Below, in pieces: positions 37,301-45,115 of a DNA stretch of 60,592 bases (its first letter is position 1; every line of letters starts with the position of its first letter). Under the pieces are notes generated by a model. It saw only the letters and a program-made list of their open reading frames with translations. It searched no databases and was not told where the DNA came from. A program made the translations under genes and the position numbers. Source of the DNA: an uncultured Eubacteriales bacterium (GTDB taxonomy: Bacteria; Bacillota; Clostridia; Lachnospirales; CAG-274); the NCBI GenBank assembly GCA_905201505.1, contig CAJKOJ010000002.1:1-60592 (forward strand). Direction: 5' to 3'.

Positions 37301-40300
37301 TAAATGTACAGTTGTATATATACCCACTTTGATCGTAGTTATCATTAACATTTATATTCTTTCCTGCAAAATATCCTATATTGCTTATAGATGAATCACC
37401 AAATGAATGTCCGGAATCACTGTTACAATTTCTGATTGTACCTTCATTAACTTCAGTCAATACACCGTAATATTTACCATTGTGATTGATATCTACATTG
37501 TCAGATACATCGCAATCATCAATTACAGAATACTTTGTATTTCTGCCTATTATACCTGCACAATAAGCATAGTTTTCACCATTGTCCTCTATAGTATCTT
37601 CAGCTAAAAGAGAAGTTACATTTTTACAGTTAATTATTTTTAAATTTGTATTTTCACTGTTCCCGCCTACAATACCACCGATATTTGTACTGCCTTTTAT
37701 TCCTTCAAGATATACAGTATTTTTTCCTGGTGAAGATTGTATAATTATCTCATTTTCTGTATACATATCAGCTTTTGCAAAAATTAAATTGCTGTTCTTT
37801 GCCTCAGCCATTTTTTCTGAATAGCTGCTTATATCTATAGCATCAACAACGCTGTTATACCCAATCAAACCGCCTGTATAATCCCCTGTACTTTCAATAT
37901 TTCCAAGAAAGTTATTAACATAAGTGTTTTTATTTACAACAGTTTTATTTAAATTTTCTGCTGGAAGAATGTTTGCACCAATATAACCTCCTACAAAGTT
38001 ATCACCTTTAATAATATTTGTTTTTATAATAACTTCTTTTTTCTTATCAAATGTTTTTACTGAAGCATTTAAACCAAACATACCTCCAACATAATTTTTA
38101 CCGCTTATGTATCCTCCGTCCAGACTGCACTCATCAACATAAGCCTCAGCGTCATTAAATCCTACTACACCGCCGACATAACTCTTGCCGGCAGTAACAC
38201 AGCTTTCATTGTTTATATTGCTGAATTTTATAGTTCCCTTATTATATCCTGCAACACCGCCTATATAGCTGCCCTCTCCGCCTACCTTTTCTGCAATGGC
38301 AAGAAGTCTGCTGCCTGATATTGAAGATGTATCTGCCTGTACAGAACATTTTTCTATTCTTCCATAGTTATATCCTGTTATACCTCCTGCATATTTCTCT
38401 GTTGCACACACAACACCTTTATTTGTCCAGTTTGTAATTGAATATTCGGTTCTTTCAAAATTACCTATTTCTCCTCCTGCATGTATTCCTACGATACCAC
38501 CAACATAATTTTTGCCTAATACCATACAGCTGTTTGACCTTTTATTTAAAAGTTTGCTGCCGTCAATATCCTCATTATTGTGAAGATTTACACCTACAAT
38601 ACCTCCTACGTAATTTCTGCCGAAAATATAACCTTTACCTGTTTCACATTTTGAAAAGCTGCTTTCTTCTGCACAGCCTACTATACCGCCAACATAGTCT
38701 CCTATAAGGAGTTTTTCTATTGTTTCTTTGTCAGTATTTTCATTTATATCAATATTTTCATTTGATGGAGAACTTACACAATTTTCAAAGTTGATGTGAA
38801 AACTGTACCCTGCTATACCGCCTATATATGCTTCTTCCACATCAGGTGAATCAACAGCTGATACCAGTCCTGTGTTTTCACAATTTATAATTTTCCCGAA
38901 ACTATCCCCTTGTGTAATTTTTCCTATTATACCGCCTATATACCTTGAACCATATATATCTGCACCATTTCTTAAAGAGTCATATTCAATATTGTTGCTG
39001 TTGTTTTCTTTTGCTAAAATTCCGCCTACATAAGAAATTCCTTTAATTTCTCCGCTTTCAACACTTAAATTTTTAATAATTCCGCTGTTTTCACTGCAAA
39101 ATGAGGCAACATATTCTTTTCCTTCAGCCTTAAAATTTGTAAGTGTCAACCCCTCAATTTTACCTGCATTTTCTTTAAACAGTGCCACATTACTTTCTTC
39201 AGGGTACACTAAATAAAGCTCATCAATTTTTTTATTTGATGAAACTACACTATGATTTTCTTTTAATTTTTCTATTTTATTAAAATTAATATTTTCATCA
39301 TTAATCGGTTCAGTAGGAACTACCGCCCCGCTGTTCAGAGAATTGAACACAAGTCCTCTTGAAATTATACCGTTGTTGCCTCCCCAAGCAAAATCCTCGG
39401 TTTGTTTATAAGTGATTGTATCATCTATACTGTCTTCAACAAATCTGATATTATTCAAATGTCTTGCATTTTGAATAGTAAAATCAGCTCCTGAAAGGAA
39501 TATACTTTTACCCATCAGCAGATTTTCAACTGAAGATTGCTTCCATGAACTTGCATTATAACTAAGCCCTGTAGCCTGTACTCTTGCATATATTCCTTTT
39601 TTAAGGTCAATATCTGCAATTTCCTTTATTCTCATACCGCTTGTTGAATACATATACTTGTTTTTGTCTTTTAATTCATCAGATACTAAAAACAATGATT
39701 TATCATTTATGTCAATTGCATCCAACAAAACATGAACATCATCCTTCTGATTTCCTATATATGCCTGAAGTTCTATGTTTCCCGTTTCTTTTTCTGCACC
39801 GGTATCATCATAGGTTTTATATTGACACTCTACACTTCCTATATCAGTGCTGCCTGAATACCTGTAATCAAGACTAGAACCATCCATGACAATAAGCATT
39901 TTACAAATTCCGTCTTCATCAAATAACTTAATATTATATGTAAAATTTGTTGTGTCATTTCTGTATTTTCCGGACATAGCCCAGTTAAGATCCAATACCT
40001 CTTCATTATCTAATTTCAAGTAACTTATGACAGGTTTACCTAGCTTAACAGGTGCAGCTGCCGACAGTTTATCTGTTCCGTAATACCCCAGACCTATTTT
40101 TCTTCTGAATGCAGTATCAGTATTTCCAATAGGCAAATTACCTCCGCTAGCCTCACTAATATCATAAGAGAGTTTATCTGCCTGTCTGCAATACCAAACA
40201 GCTTTTACAATACCATCAGAAGGGTCAATCTCAACGCACATCGAACCGTTCCATATATCTTCATCATATATATAATTGCCTATTAAATCTCTGAGTATAT

Positions 40301-40646
40301 CTTTTTGAGGCTGATTTTTTTCTGTATTTTTTCCTCCTAATACATTTAAATAATATAATCTGCTGTAATCAACATCTCCGCTTTCATTTTCATATTCAGG
40401 CACCTTATCACAATTTTGTGCAACCTTATAATTAAAGTCTTCAAGAGTTCCGCTCGACTTTTTATTTGTAAGTGCTGTCTGTATTGTGCTGAACAATGTT
40501 CTGGCATATTCGTCATTCTGCTTGAACTGTGAATATTTAATATAAGCAGAAAGACCGCCCAATGTAATAGATATCAATATTGCAAGCAATGCTATTACAA
40601 CAATTAATTCAATTAAAGTATATCCTTTATTGTGCATTTTTCTCAT
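31395..40646 (-). CDS. Giant type IV prepilin with GLUG-like repeats (3083 residues)
   Basis: The N-terminus MRKMHNKG|YTLIELIVVIALLAIL is a textbook prepilin signal with Glu at mature position 5, followed by a pilin helix and small head domain (to about 180). Residues of about 535-1840 hold roughly 35 GLUG-like units with cores such as YVGGIVG, YIGGIAG and NVGGITG separated by about 25-55 residues, predicted to form a long beta-solenoid. A domain at about 1900-2130 resembles a carbohydrate-binding or discoidin-like fold, and FN3-like modules follow to the C-terminus (openings such as LPTPKI, LNKPSV, LNKPDI). No LPXTG, SLH or transmembrane anchor other than the pilin helix is seen. First gene of the minor-pilin operon. 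Probably a pilus-borne adhesin; function is inference. Confidence 0.9.
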   Translation of the reverse strand: MRKMHNKGYTLIELIVVIALLAILISITLGGLSAYIKYSQFKQNDEYARTLFSTIQTALTNKKSSGTLEDFNYKVAQNCDKVPEYENESGDVDYSRLYYLNVLGGKNTEKNQPQKDILRDLIGNYIYDEDIWNGSMCVEIDPSDGIVKAVWYCRQADKLSYDISEASGGNLPIGNTDTAFRRKIGLGYYGTDKLSAAAPVKLGKPVISYLKLDNEEVLDLNWAMSGKYRNDTTNFTYNIKLFDEDGICKMLIVMDGSSLDYRYSGSTDIGSVECQYKTYDDTGAEKETGNIELQAYIGNQKDDVHVLLDAIDINDKSLFLVSDELKDKNKYMYSTSGMRIKEIADIDLKKGIYARVQATGLSYNASSWKQSSVENLLMGKSIFLSGADFTIQNARHLNNIRFVEDSIDDTITYKQTEDFAWGGNNGIISRGLVFNSLNSGAVVPTEPINDENINFNKIEKLKENHSVVSSNKKIDELYLVYPEESNVALFKENAGKIEGLTLTNFKAEGKEYVASFCSENSGIIKNLSVESGEIKGISYVGGILAKENNSNNIEYDSLRNGADIYGSRYIGGIIGKITQGDSFGKIINCENTGLVSAVDSPDVEEAYIGGIAGYSFHINFENCVSSPSNENIDINENTDKETIEKLLIGDYVGGIVGCAEESSFSKCETGKGYIFGRNYVGGIVGVNLHNNEDIDGSKLLNKRSNSCMVLGKNYVGGIVGIHAGGEIGNFERTEYSITNWTNKGVVCATEKYAGGITGYNYGRIEKCSVQADTSSISGSRLLAIAEKVGGEGSYIGGVAGYNKGTIKFSNINNESCVTAGKSYVGGVVGFNDAEAYVDECSLDGGYISGKNYVGGMFGLNASVKTFDKKKEVIIKTNIIKGDNFVGGYIGANILPAENLNKTVVNKNTYVNNFLGNIESTGDYTGGLIGYNSVVDAIDISSYSEKMAEAKNSNLIFAKADMYTENEIIIQSSPGKNTVYLEGIKGSTNIGGIVGGNSENTNLKIINCKNVTSLLAEDTIEDNGENYAYCAGIIGRNTKYSVIDDCDVSDNVDINHNGKYYGVLTEVNEGTIRNCNSDSGHSFGDSSISNIGYFAGKNINVNDNYDQSGYIYNCTFNGIIIGCNNVGGITGVNMGKIQRVNVNGTITGYGENIGGITGSNIGEYAAKSEMGYIAADGNKNNEINCAITGEGNNAGGAVGLNSGIIGDGAIVQGGSFKITGNYNVGGFIGKDVSVGGTENAMIGQVSQLVNNTGIEAKAGNAGGIIGSAEGSGFMLAGCENNGEIKASTGNAGGITAFNNEGNTVYNCTNTANITAPKAESNGAIVGTNYGRISSCFLGSDKGVFGLKDKILLNGNRYLGGVAGENGDNAEIIDTVINCELSLNLTDADESSCIGAIAGINSGSIVNTFTSDDSAVTVKAEVNDVSIGGAVGYNRGSIDGGNNIFKADVMLGSTISAPIGGIAGINNGEIKNYTYRGKITADGGADYGIGGIAGVNGSDENSDNYAVIEGCKIDDGISRKLTRASSTNVNNHTDSTDYTINTTLNESVRVGGIAGYNCKNGIVRKSTLANCYIKSDYGYMGGIVGHNYGVVEECKADTGIDKEYIENLNAEKLDEFLNKKPDLNVKLYKFNGDLGGIVGRNEASGQVNNCSTGRDWYILVDRLNNNNVNEGTDNTCAGAIGYNCSDYDIDGLENSADVAKYVGNATTGSGIIGRQENITSDTFIIKNCYNYGDAVTTNRAAGIISQWKYNGGTVVHCKNYGSIRASGTAASGIVASFYGLSKDQNVTIAFCDNLGSVGKSENGGIVGDTNGANAANIYIYKCANAGEITGTQNSGGIIGRNNTLTAVVEKSVNYYRFGNDKEIGHIAGNASKTTYTDNINIPLTKNNSFYVTKGYTLAGSSNSFFGGESDGSILDDTLPVVNVANKISLNVAPGTNNWNTGEDVAVEYLWDGVVSKNKGTAWKAKVDNYDWAGKNFTFTIDVRDKENKGNKIGNVAIATQSGGSRPRYHYFNISFVTGEGTNQLEHYLKNDGTITTNKYDSDIKLVAANEVYDNIMWTYFKLKAPIDNVNTINIKLLDVRRENGGNEQYAVLNEIAVNKIDSSSIVSGAPDELILYKMSDGKYKGVNLNQGREIPNIPYNPNNTDNKTASAKNDGRTYYADINTVIMDYFRSLMNAEPTAPENVLLEMSKGKYTLTWDKAQGGYKYRAEVLIYANGEWKVKHTEDIEIGTSYSFRPEDEWFDENAIAVKCRVYTINGLYDDNKSDEENAEYISDPSESNEIALGNVLPTPKITYELTDMNGTYVCRLLNTEDYAGYDTSKIIIVPGATNNVFSGVQSFTVAEGKSNPIKYSGGTLSSSFYVSAFAKATGNLEGKVIDSVSYYAQTQIYGISDLKNKAFTEFAGDEYFTGIDPTELKLNATLKADSSYQNYRYTELVYNDMVYDTNYMRVTASHKVSVGGMKTISYGEPVTLRSYPAGTQNMGISYGHIAEEGVTWETASYYLNTSGYSVRSIADTNTYDVYYNVLLDNKNIFGAQILEYNTSMPKGVESVILSDRYINENNIYTFSWTDPNGSDGKYNVSIKGTKSEGGIDVYTLIYNNETEDKSITVNGSNWDYNKIKVEVSRTGQADDNRNETINMGSYAERVYDVSLNLPALNKPSVKLVNKDDVKYTVAWKGYNKGTAEYNDTLGYEIYIYGIRNGESEAAWVNVSGLLDKDSSSTVIDLEPYSVPDGQEEQTVKIAVIAKIVSSPKIYGNDSLPSLTQSLSVPSRKNIEGLSVTISPTGNDTVSMSEFENTGFVLSVKNNSTEDTGRYVVKADVYADENGGVPTYVISNMNSDSPKLYSMTNENGNSLKAANYVFKNIPMKCAGQYLYVSVRSTSDSGISSGWSEVYKLKLPMVRLNKPDIVQNTDYESYDVFVEGNNAGNADVLQRNLNWLWDEYAKGYNILITGINGEKHNVSINKTAEGYSVICDGNQIENTPLNDDDNRYTITDYSCKVSGNYNNNVYSFNISAILTIRNNRCYLILPDYESYILNPGELSINEEGKNTRIAEIYALPENKNYSESESVKWERDYSNGEYGNGTIK
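35125..39035 (-). repeat. Coding region of about 35 GLUG-like repeats
   Basis: Degenerate repeats encoding (Y/N)-(V/I/A)-GG-(I/V)-(V/A/I/T)-G cores, visible on the plus strand as recurring cctccaacata / ccgcctata-type words. They are diverged at the DNA level, so this is an old protein repeat rather than a recent tandem expansion. Confidence 0.85.
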
Positions 40647-40719
40647 ATAAACACCACACCTTTATATACAACAGCTTTATGCCGTTAATCATTATATTTA
40701 TATACACTCTATCAATTTA

Positions 40720-40748
40720 ATTATATTATAAATAAAAATATAAGTCAA
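40720..40748 (-). promoter_or_regulatory. Promoter of the giant prepilin / minor pilin operon
   Basis: TTGACT (40748-40743), 17-base spacer, perfect TATAAT (40725-40720). Predicted start near 40713, leader about 65 bases, with a small AACGGC/GCTGTT hairpin at 40670-40686. Confidence 0.75.
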
Positions 40749-40802
40749 CGATTCTTATTAATTATATTCATATTTTTTTTACAATTTATACAAAAAACAA
40801 AA

Positions 40803-40835
40803 AAATGCAACAGCTCTTTATAAGCCATTGCATTT
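40803..40835 (-). terminator. Terminator of the amino-acid ABC transporter operon
   Basis: An 8-bp outer stem (40803-40810 with 40828-40835) with further inner pairing, running into TTTTTTTG on the minus strand just after the ATPase gene. Confidence 0.75.
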
Positions 40836-40838
40836 AAA

Positions 40839-41567
40839 TTATAAAACCTTATTTAAAAATGATATTGTTCTCTGATTTTGAGGATTTCCAAAAACCTGAT
40901 CTGGAGTGCCCTCCTCAACAATATATCCACCGTCCATAAACAGAACTCTGTCCGCAACTTCTCTTGCAAAACCCATTTCGTGAGTAACAACAATCATTGT
41001 CATCTTCTGCCTTGCAAGATCCTTCATAACATCAAGAACCTCTCCGACCATTTCAGGGTCTAAAGCCGATGTAGGCTCGTCAAAAAGCATTAAATCCGGG
41101 TTCATAGCCAAAGCTCTCACTATAGCTACTCTCTGCTGCTGTCCTCCACTAAGCTGTGCAGGATATGCGTCTTTTTTATCTGCAAGCCCTACTCGTGACA
41201 AAAGCTCAACGGCTTTTTTATCTGCATCTGCTTTATTCATTATTTTAAGCTCTACAGGTGCCATTGTTATATTCTGTTTAACGGTAAGATGAGGGAACAA
41301 ATTAAACTGCTGAAAAACCATACCGACATTTTCTCTTACTTTGTTTATGTCAATTTTTTTGTCAGTTATTTCAGTATCATCTACAATTATGCTTCCTGCT
41401 GTAGCTGTCTCAAGCTTATTTATACATCTTAAAAATGTACTTTTTCCTGACCCTGACGGACCAATTAAACATACAACTTCACCCTCATGAACTTCAAGAT
41501 TAATGTCTTTAAGCACTTCAAGAGAGCCAAAATGTTTTTTCAGATTACTTACTTTTACCTTTATCAA
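40839..41567 (-). CDS. Polar amino-acid ABC transporter ATP-binding protein (GlnQ type)
   Basis: A 242-residue ATPase with Walker A GPSGSGKST (about 35-43), signature LSGGQQQRVAIVRAL, Walker B LMLFDEPTSALDPE and the H-loop VVTHEMGFA. It energises uptake by the permease encoded just upstream. The start is a TTG at 41567, with AGGAGGG six bases before it; it overlaps the permease gene by 23 bases. Substrate class (polar amino acid) comes from the family and the binding protein. Confidence 0.95.
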   Translation of the reverse strand: MIKVKVSNLKKHFGSLEVLKDINLEVHEGEVVCLIGPSGSGKSTFLRCINKLETATAGSIIVDDTEITDKKIDINKVRENVGMVFQQFNLFPHLTVKQNITMAPVELKIMNKADADKKAVELLSRVGLADKKDAYPAQLSGGQQQRVAIVRALAMNPDLMLFDEPTSALDPEMVGEVLDVMKDLARQKMTMIVVTHEMGFAREVADRVLFMDGGYIVEEGTPDQVFGNPQNQRTISFLNKVL

Positions 41568-42225
41568 CTGTAACCCTCCTTTCTATAAATTTAGAAAGCT
41601 TTGTCAACAGATAAATAATAATAAAGTAAAGTATACCAACCATTATCCATACATAAAAAGCCTTATATGTTGTTGCAACTATTTGCTTGCCCTGGAAAGT
41701 CAGCTCAGTTAAACCAATAACAGAAATTATTGAAGTATCCTTTAATGTAATTATAAACTGATTAACTACAGATGGAATAACAATTTTAAAAGCCTGAGGA
41801 AGAATTACCTTTGTCATAGCCTTGTGATAAGGCAGCCCAAGGCTTCTTGCAGCCTCCATCTGTCCCTTGCTTACAGCCTGGATACCGCCTCTGAAAATTT
41901 CAGAGAGATATGCACCTGCATTTAAACTAAGCGTAATAACACCTGCAGTAATGGCACTGAACTTAAAAGGAGAATTTATAAGCTCCTTTATTAAGGATGG
42001 TATACCAAAATAAATAAAGAATACCTGAACCAGTACCGGTGTACCTCTTATAATATTAAGATAAATTACATTAATAAATTTAAAGTGCTTTGTCATACCG
42101 CAAAGACACGCAAACAAACCTAAAATTACAGCAAAGGGTAATGTAATTACAGTCAGTTTTATAGTCATAAAACCGGCCTGCACAAGCATTGGCCAGTATT
42201 CCTGTAATAACTTTACAAAACTCAT
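41545..42225 (-). CDS. Polar amino-acid ABC transporter permease (HisMQ type)
   Basis: A 226-residue integral membrane protein with about five helices and the family EAA loop EAARSLGLPYHKAMTKVILPQA. RGTPVLVQVFFIYFG is a further hallmark. Only one permease gene is present, so it probably acts as a homodimer. Follows the binding-protein gene by 10 bases. Confidence 0.94.
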   Translation of the reverse strand: MSFVKLLQEYWPMLVQAGFMTIKLTVITLPFAVILGLFACLCGMTKHFKFINVIYLNIIRGTPVLVQVFFIYFGIPSLIKELINSPFKFSAITAGVITLSLNAGAYLSEIFRGGIQAVSKGQMEAARSLGLPYHKAMTKVILPQAFKIVIPSVVNQFIITLKDTSIISVIGLTELTFQGKQIVATTYKAFYVWIMVGILYFIIIYLLTKLSKFIERRVTVDKGKSK

Positions 42226-42235
42226 AACTTACTCC

Positions 42236-43000
42236 TTACTCTGCAATGTATTTGTCTAATATTTCCTGATACTTGCCATTATCCTTTATTTTAGCAAGTC
42301 CATCATTAAACATCTTAATTAATTCTTCATTCTGACCTTTAGCCACAGCAAAACCATAACTTGAACCCTGTTCCTTATCAGTAACGGTCTTTAAGCCGAC
42401 ACCCTGAGTAATTGCATATCCAAGTACAGGATAATCTTCAAAACAAGCAACAGTGTTACCTAACTTAACATCTTCATACATAGTTGCTGAATCTTCAAAT
42501 ACAACAACATCAAAGCCGTACTGATCTTTAATACTGTTTGCAAATGTAAGACCCTCAGTACCTGACTTAGCTGCAACCTTCTGACCATTTAAATCTTCAT
42601 AGCTCTTAACAGTATCATTATTTTCAGCCACGCCCATCATTACACCACTGTCAAAATAAGGTTCAGAGAAGTCAAAACTTTCTCTTCTTTTATCGGTAAT
42701 ACTCATACCGGCAATAACACCATCAACCTGCTGAGCTTCAAGTGCCTGTACAGCAGCGTCAAATCCCAAGGCCTTAACTTCATAATCAAATCCTTCTTCT
42801 TCAGCAACAGCTGCCAAAATTTCCATATCAATACCTTCCATTTCACCACTGGAATTTTGGAATTCAAATGGAGCAAATGTAGTATCTGTTCCTATCACAT
42901 ATTTAGTACCTGAAGCACTGTTATCTGTGCCCTGAGCACCACATCCTGCAAAGCCTGCCGCCATAAATGCTGACAAAAGAACTGCAATTAACTTTTTCAT
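42236..43000 (-). CDS. Amino-acid ABC transporter substrate-binding lipoprotein
   Basis: A 254-residue family 3 (SBP_bac_3) binding protein. The signal peptide ends in the lipobox FAGC (Cys20), so it is anchored in the membrane. YVIGTDTTFAPFEFQN and GEMEGIDMEILAAVAEE are typical of the ligand-binding lobe. The frame opens at 43042, but AGGAGGT before the ATG at 43000 gives the correct signal peptide. First gene of the operon and behind a strong promoter. The amino acid recognised cannot be told. Confidence 0.94.
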   Translation of the reverse strand: MKKLIAVLLSAFMAAGFAGCGAQGTDNSASGTKYVIGTDTTFAPFEFQNSSGEMEGIDMEILAAVAEEEGFDYEVKALGFDAAVQALEAQQVDGVIAGMSITDKRRESFDFSEPYFDSGVMMGVAENNDTVKSYEDLNGQKVAAKSGTEGLTFANSIKDQYGFDVVVFEDSATMYEDVKLGNTVACFEDYPVLGYAITQGVGLKTVTDKEQGSSYGFAVAKGQNEELIKMFNDGLAKIKDNGKYQEILDKYIAE

Positions 43001-43048
43001 TAGTTCTACCTCCTGATTATATGTATTTTTTGCAAGTATCACTTTTCA

Positions 43049-43077
43049 ATTATACACTATTTTTTTATATTTGACAA
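43049..43077 (-). promoter_or_regulatory. Promoter of the amino-acid ABC transporter operon
   Basis: TTGTCA (43077-43072), 17-base spacer, perfect TATAAT (43054-43049), about 50 bases upstream of the first gene. Confidence 0.7.
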
Positions 43078-43128
43078 TATATTAACATAACTTTTGTTAT
43101 AAAATATTTTAATATAGTTGTTTCACTT

Positions 43129-43160
43129 AAAAAGGCAATACTTTTACATATTGCCTTTTT
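43129..43160 (-). terminator. Terminator of the hydrogenase operon
   Basis: A perfect 12-bp stem (43129-43140 with 43149-43160), 8-base loop, with the 3' arm ending in a T run on the minus strand. Confidence 0.85.
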
Positions 43161-43167
43161 ACACATA

Positions 43168-43419
43168 TTATTTATTGATTTTTTTCATTACAACATCATT
43201 AAAAAATTCCTTAACCTTAGTAGGGTCAACACCGTAATATTCATCATCAACTAAAACTGCCACTCCTTTATTGCCGCAGTTTCCTGTACAAAACGTACCA
43301 TTAATACTTACTTTATCTACTACTCCGTTTTTTTCAATTGCCTGCTGAATTCCATTAATGACATTGTATGAACCTTTCAAATGACAAGCACTTCCTATAC
43401 ATACAGAAATTTTAATCAT
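43168..43419 (-). CDS. Small thioredoxin-like [2Fe-2S] ferredoxin of the hydrogenase operon
   Basis: An 83-residue protein with the four-cysteine pattern of thioredoxin-like [2Fe-2S] proteins (CIGSAC and CTGNC). It is related to the C-terminal part of NuoE and to HndB of Desulfovibrio hydrogenases. It starts at the ATG at 43419, inside the last codons of hydA (8-base overlap), after AAGGAGGG. Probably an electron carrier or accessory subunit of the hydrogenase; whether it belongs to the complex is unknown. Confidence 0.85.
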   Translation of the reverse strand: MIKISVCIGSACHLKGSYNVINGIQQAIEKNGVVDKVSINGTFCTGNCGNKGVAVLVDDEYYGVDPTKVKEFFNDVVMKKINK

Positions 43420-45112
43420 TATGAACACCCTCCTTACCATAATGAACATGGAGCAATTCGTGCACTCTTCCTCTTAAAAGACCGTTATACAACGACATCA
43501 TAAGAGGATTTTCCTCACTTCTCTTGTTAGTACACATTCTGTCAGCTTCATATAAATTAGCACTTCTTTCTTTTCTTCCCTCAAAGTCAGTGTAAGGCTG
43601 TCCTGCACCGTTTATACATCCACCCGGACAAGCCATAACTTCTACAAGGTCATAATGTGCTCCGTTCTTAATACTTCTTATAAGATTATCAGCGTTTTTA
43701 AGACCGCTAACAACAGCAATTTTAAGTTCTTTTCCACCATATTCAACTGTAGTTTCTTTAACACCCTCAAGACCTCTTACGCCGTTAAAAGCAAGGCTTC
43801 TCAAAGCATTTACGCTCTTGTCAGTTGCTACACGTCTTATAACAGCCTCTGTTACACCGCCTGTCACACCGAATATCACACCTGCACCTGATATTGAGCC
43901 AAATGGCATATCAATTGATTCAGGTTCAATTTCACTGAATACAATACCTGCCTCTTTAATCATCTGTATAAGTTCTTTTGTAGTTATTACGTAATCAATA
44001 ACCTGTGAACCGTCCTCTCTTTTAAACTCAGGTCTTACCGCCTCAAACTTTTTAGCGGTACAAGGCATAATTGCAACACTTATTATTTTTTTTCTACTTG
44101 TTTTATACTGCTCTTTTATAACACTTCCAAACATCTGCATAGGAGAACGGCAGGTAGAAACATTAGGCAAAAGTTCAGGATAATTCTTTTCACAGTAATT
44201 TACCCAGGCAGGACAGCAAGAAGTAAACAGAGGAATATTCTTATTTTCAGACACTCTGTCTAAAAACTCATTTGCTTCTTCAAGCACAGTAAGGTCAGCA
44301 CCTGTAACTGTATCAAACACTTCATCAAAACCTATTCTCTTTAATGATGCAACAATTTTGCCCATAACATTGCCCTCTATAAGCCCAAAAGACTTAGCCA
44401 CAGCAACTCTTACAGCCGGTGCAATCTGTGCAACAACCTTTACATCTTCTTTGTCAAATTCGTCCCAAAGTTCTATTCTGTCATTTTTAATGACAATAGC
44501 ACCTGTAGGACATACAGCAGCACACTGACCGCAGCCAACACAGCTGCTGTTTGCAATAGGTTCATCAAAGGCAGTAGCCACAATCATTTTTGAACCTCTG
44601 TTGGCAAAATTTATAGCACCTACATTTTGCACTTCATTACAAACTCTTACACAGTCACCACAAAGAATACATTTATTTCTGTCTCTTGTAATACAGACTG
44701 ATGAATTGTCTATATCAGGTTTTTCAGCAGTATTTTTAAATCTAACATTTGTTATTCCAAATCTGCTTGCAAGTTCCTGCAAACGGCATTCACCGTTTTT
44801 GTCACATGTAGTACAATCCCTGCAATGATTTGAAAGCAAAAGCTCTAAAATCATTTTTCTATGTTTTCTAAGCTTTGGCGTATTTGTATAAATTTCAGCA
44901 CCGGGTTTTGGAGGAGTTGAACAAGCAGCCTCCATACCGCCCCATTTATTTTCAACCATACACATTCTGCATGCACCATATACAGATAAATCTGAATGAT
45001 AGCAGAATGTAGGTAAATCTATTCCCGCTTTTCTTATAAGCTCAAGTATGTTCTTTTCACCCTCTATAGCTACAGGGATATTATCAATAATCATATAGTT
45101 ATCATTGGCCAT
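43412..45112 (-). CDS. hydA: [FeFe] hydrogenase catalytic subunit (HydA / HndD)
   Basis: A 566-residue hydrogenase. Order: an N-terminal [2Fe-2S] domain, a His/Cys3 [4Fe-4S] site (HCRDCTTCDKNGEC), two [4Fe-4S] ferredoxin motifs (CILCGDCVRVC, CVGCGQCAAVC) and the H-cluster domain. The H-cluster ligands lie in TSCCPAW (Cys299/Cys300), MPCTAK (Cys351) and ACPGGC (Cys495, Cys499). It interconverts protons and H2 and, with the two upstream subunits, is expected to bifurcate electrons between NAD(P) and ferredoxin. It begins three bases after the NuoF-like gene. The HydEFG maturases are not in this window. Confidence 0.95.
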   Translation of the reverse strand: MANDNYMIIDNIPVAIEGEKNILELIRKAGIDLPTFCYHSDLSVYGACRMCMVENKWGGMEAACSTPPKPGAEIYTNTPKLRKHRKMILELLLSNHCRDCTTCDKNGECRLQELASRFGITNVRFKNTAEKPDIDNSSVCITRDRNKCILCGDCVRVCNEVQNVGAINFANRGSKMIVATAFDEPIANSSCVGCGQCAAVCPTGAIVIKNDRIELWDEFDKEDVKVVAQIAPAVRVAVAKSFGLIEGNVMGKIVASLKRIGFDEVFDTVTGADLTVLEEANEFLDRVSENKNIPLFTSCCPAWVNYCEKNYPELLPNVSTCRSPMQMFGSVIKEQYKTSRKKIISVAIMPCTAKKFEAVRPEFKREDGSQVIDYVITTKELIQMIKEAGIVFSEIEPESIDMPFGSISGAGVIFGVTGGVTEAVIRRVATDKSVNALRSLAFNGVRGLEGVKETTVEYGGKELKIAVVSGLKNADNLIRSIKNGAHYDLVEVMACPGGCINGAGQPYTDFEGRKERSANLYEADRMCTNKRSEENPLMMSLYNGLLRGRVHELLHVHYGKEGVHND

Positions 45113-45115
45113 TTC

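Noticed and set aside
35125..39035. Regularly recurring short words that could suggest a CRISPR array or satellite
   Set aside because: They are degenerate codons for GLUG-like protein repeats within one long open frame, with irregular spacing.
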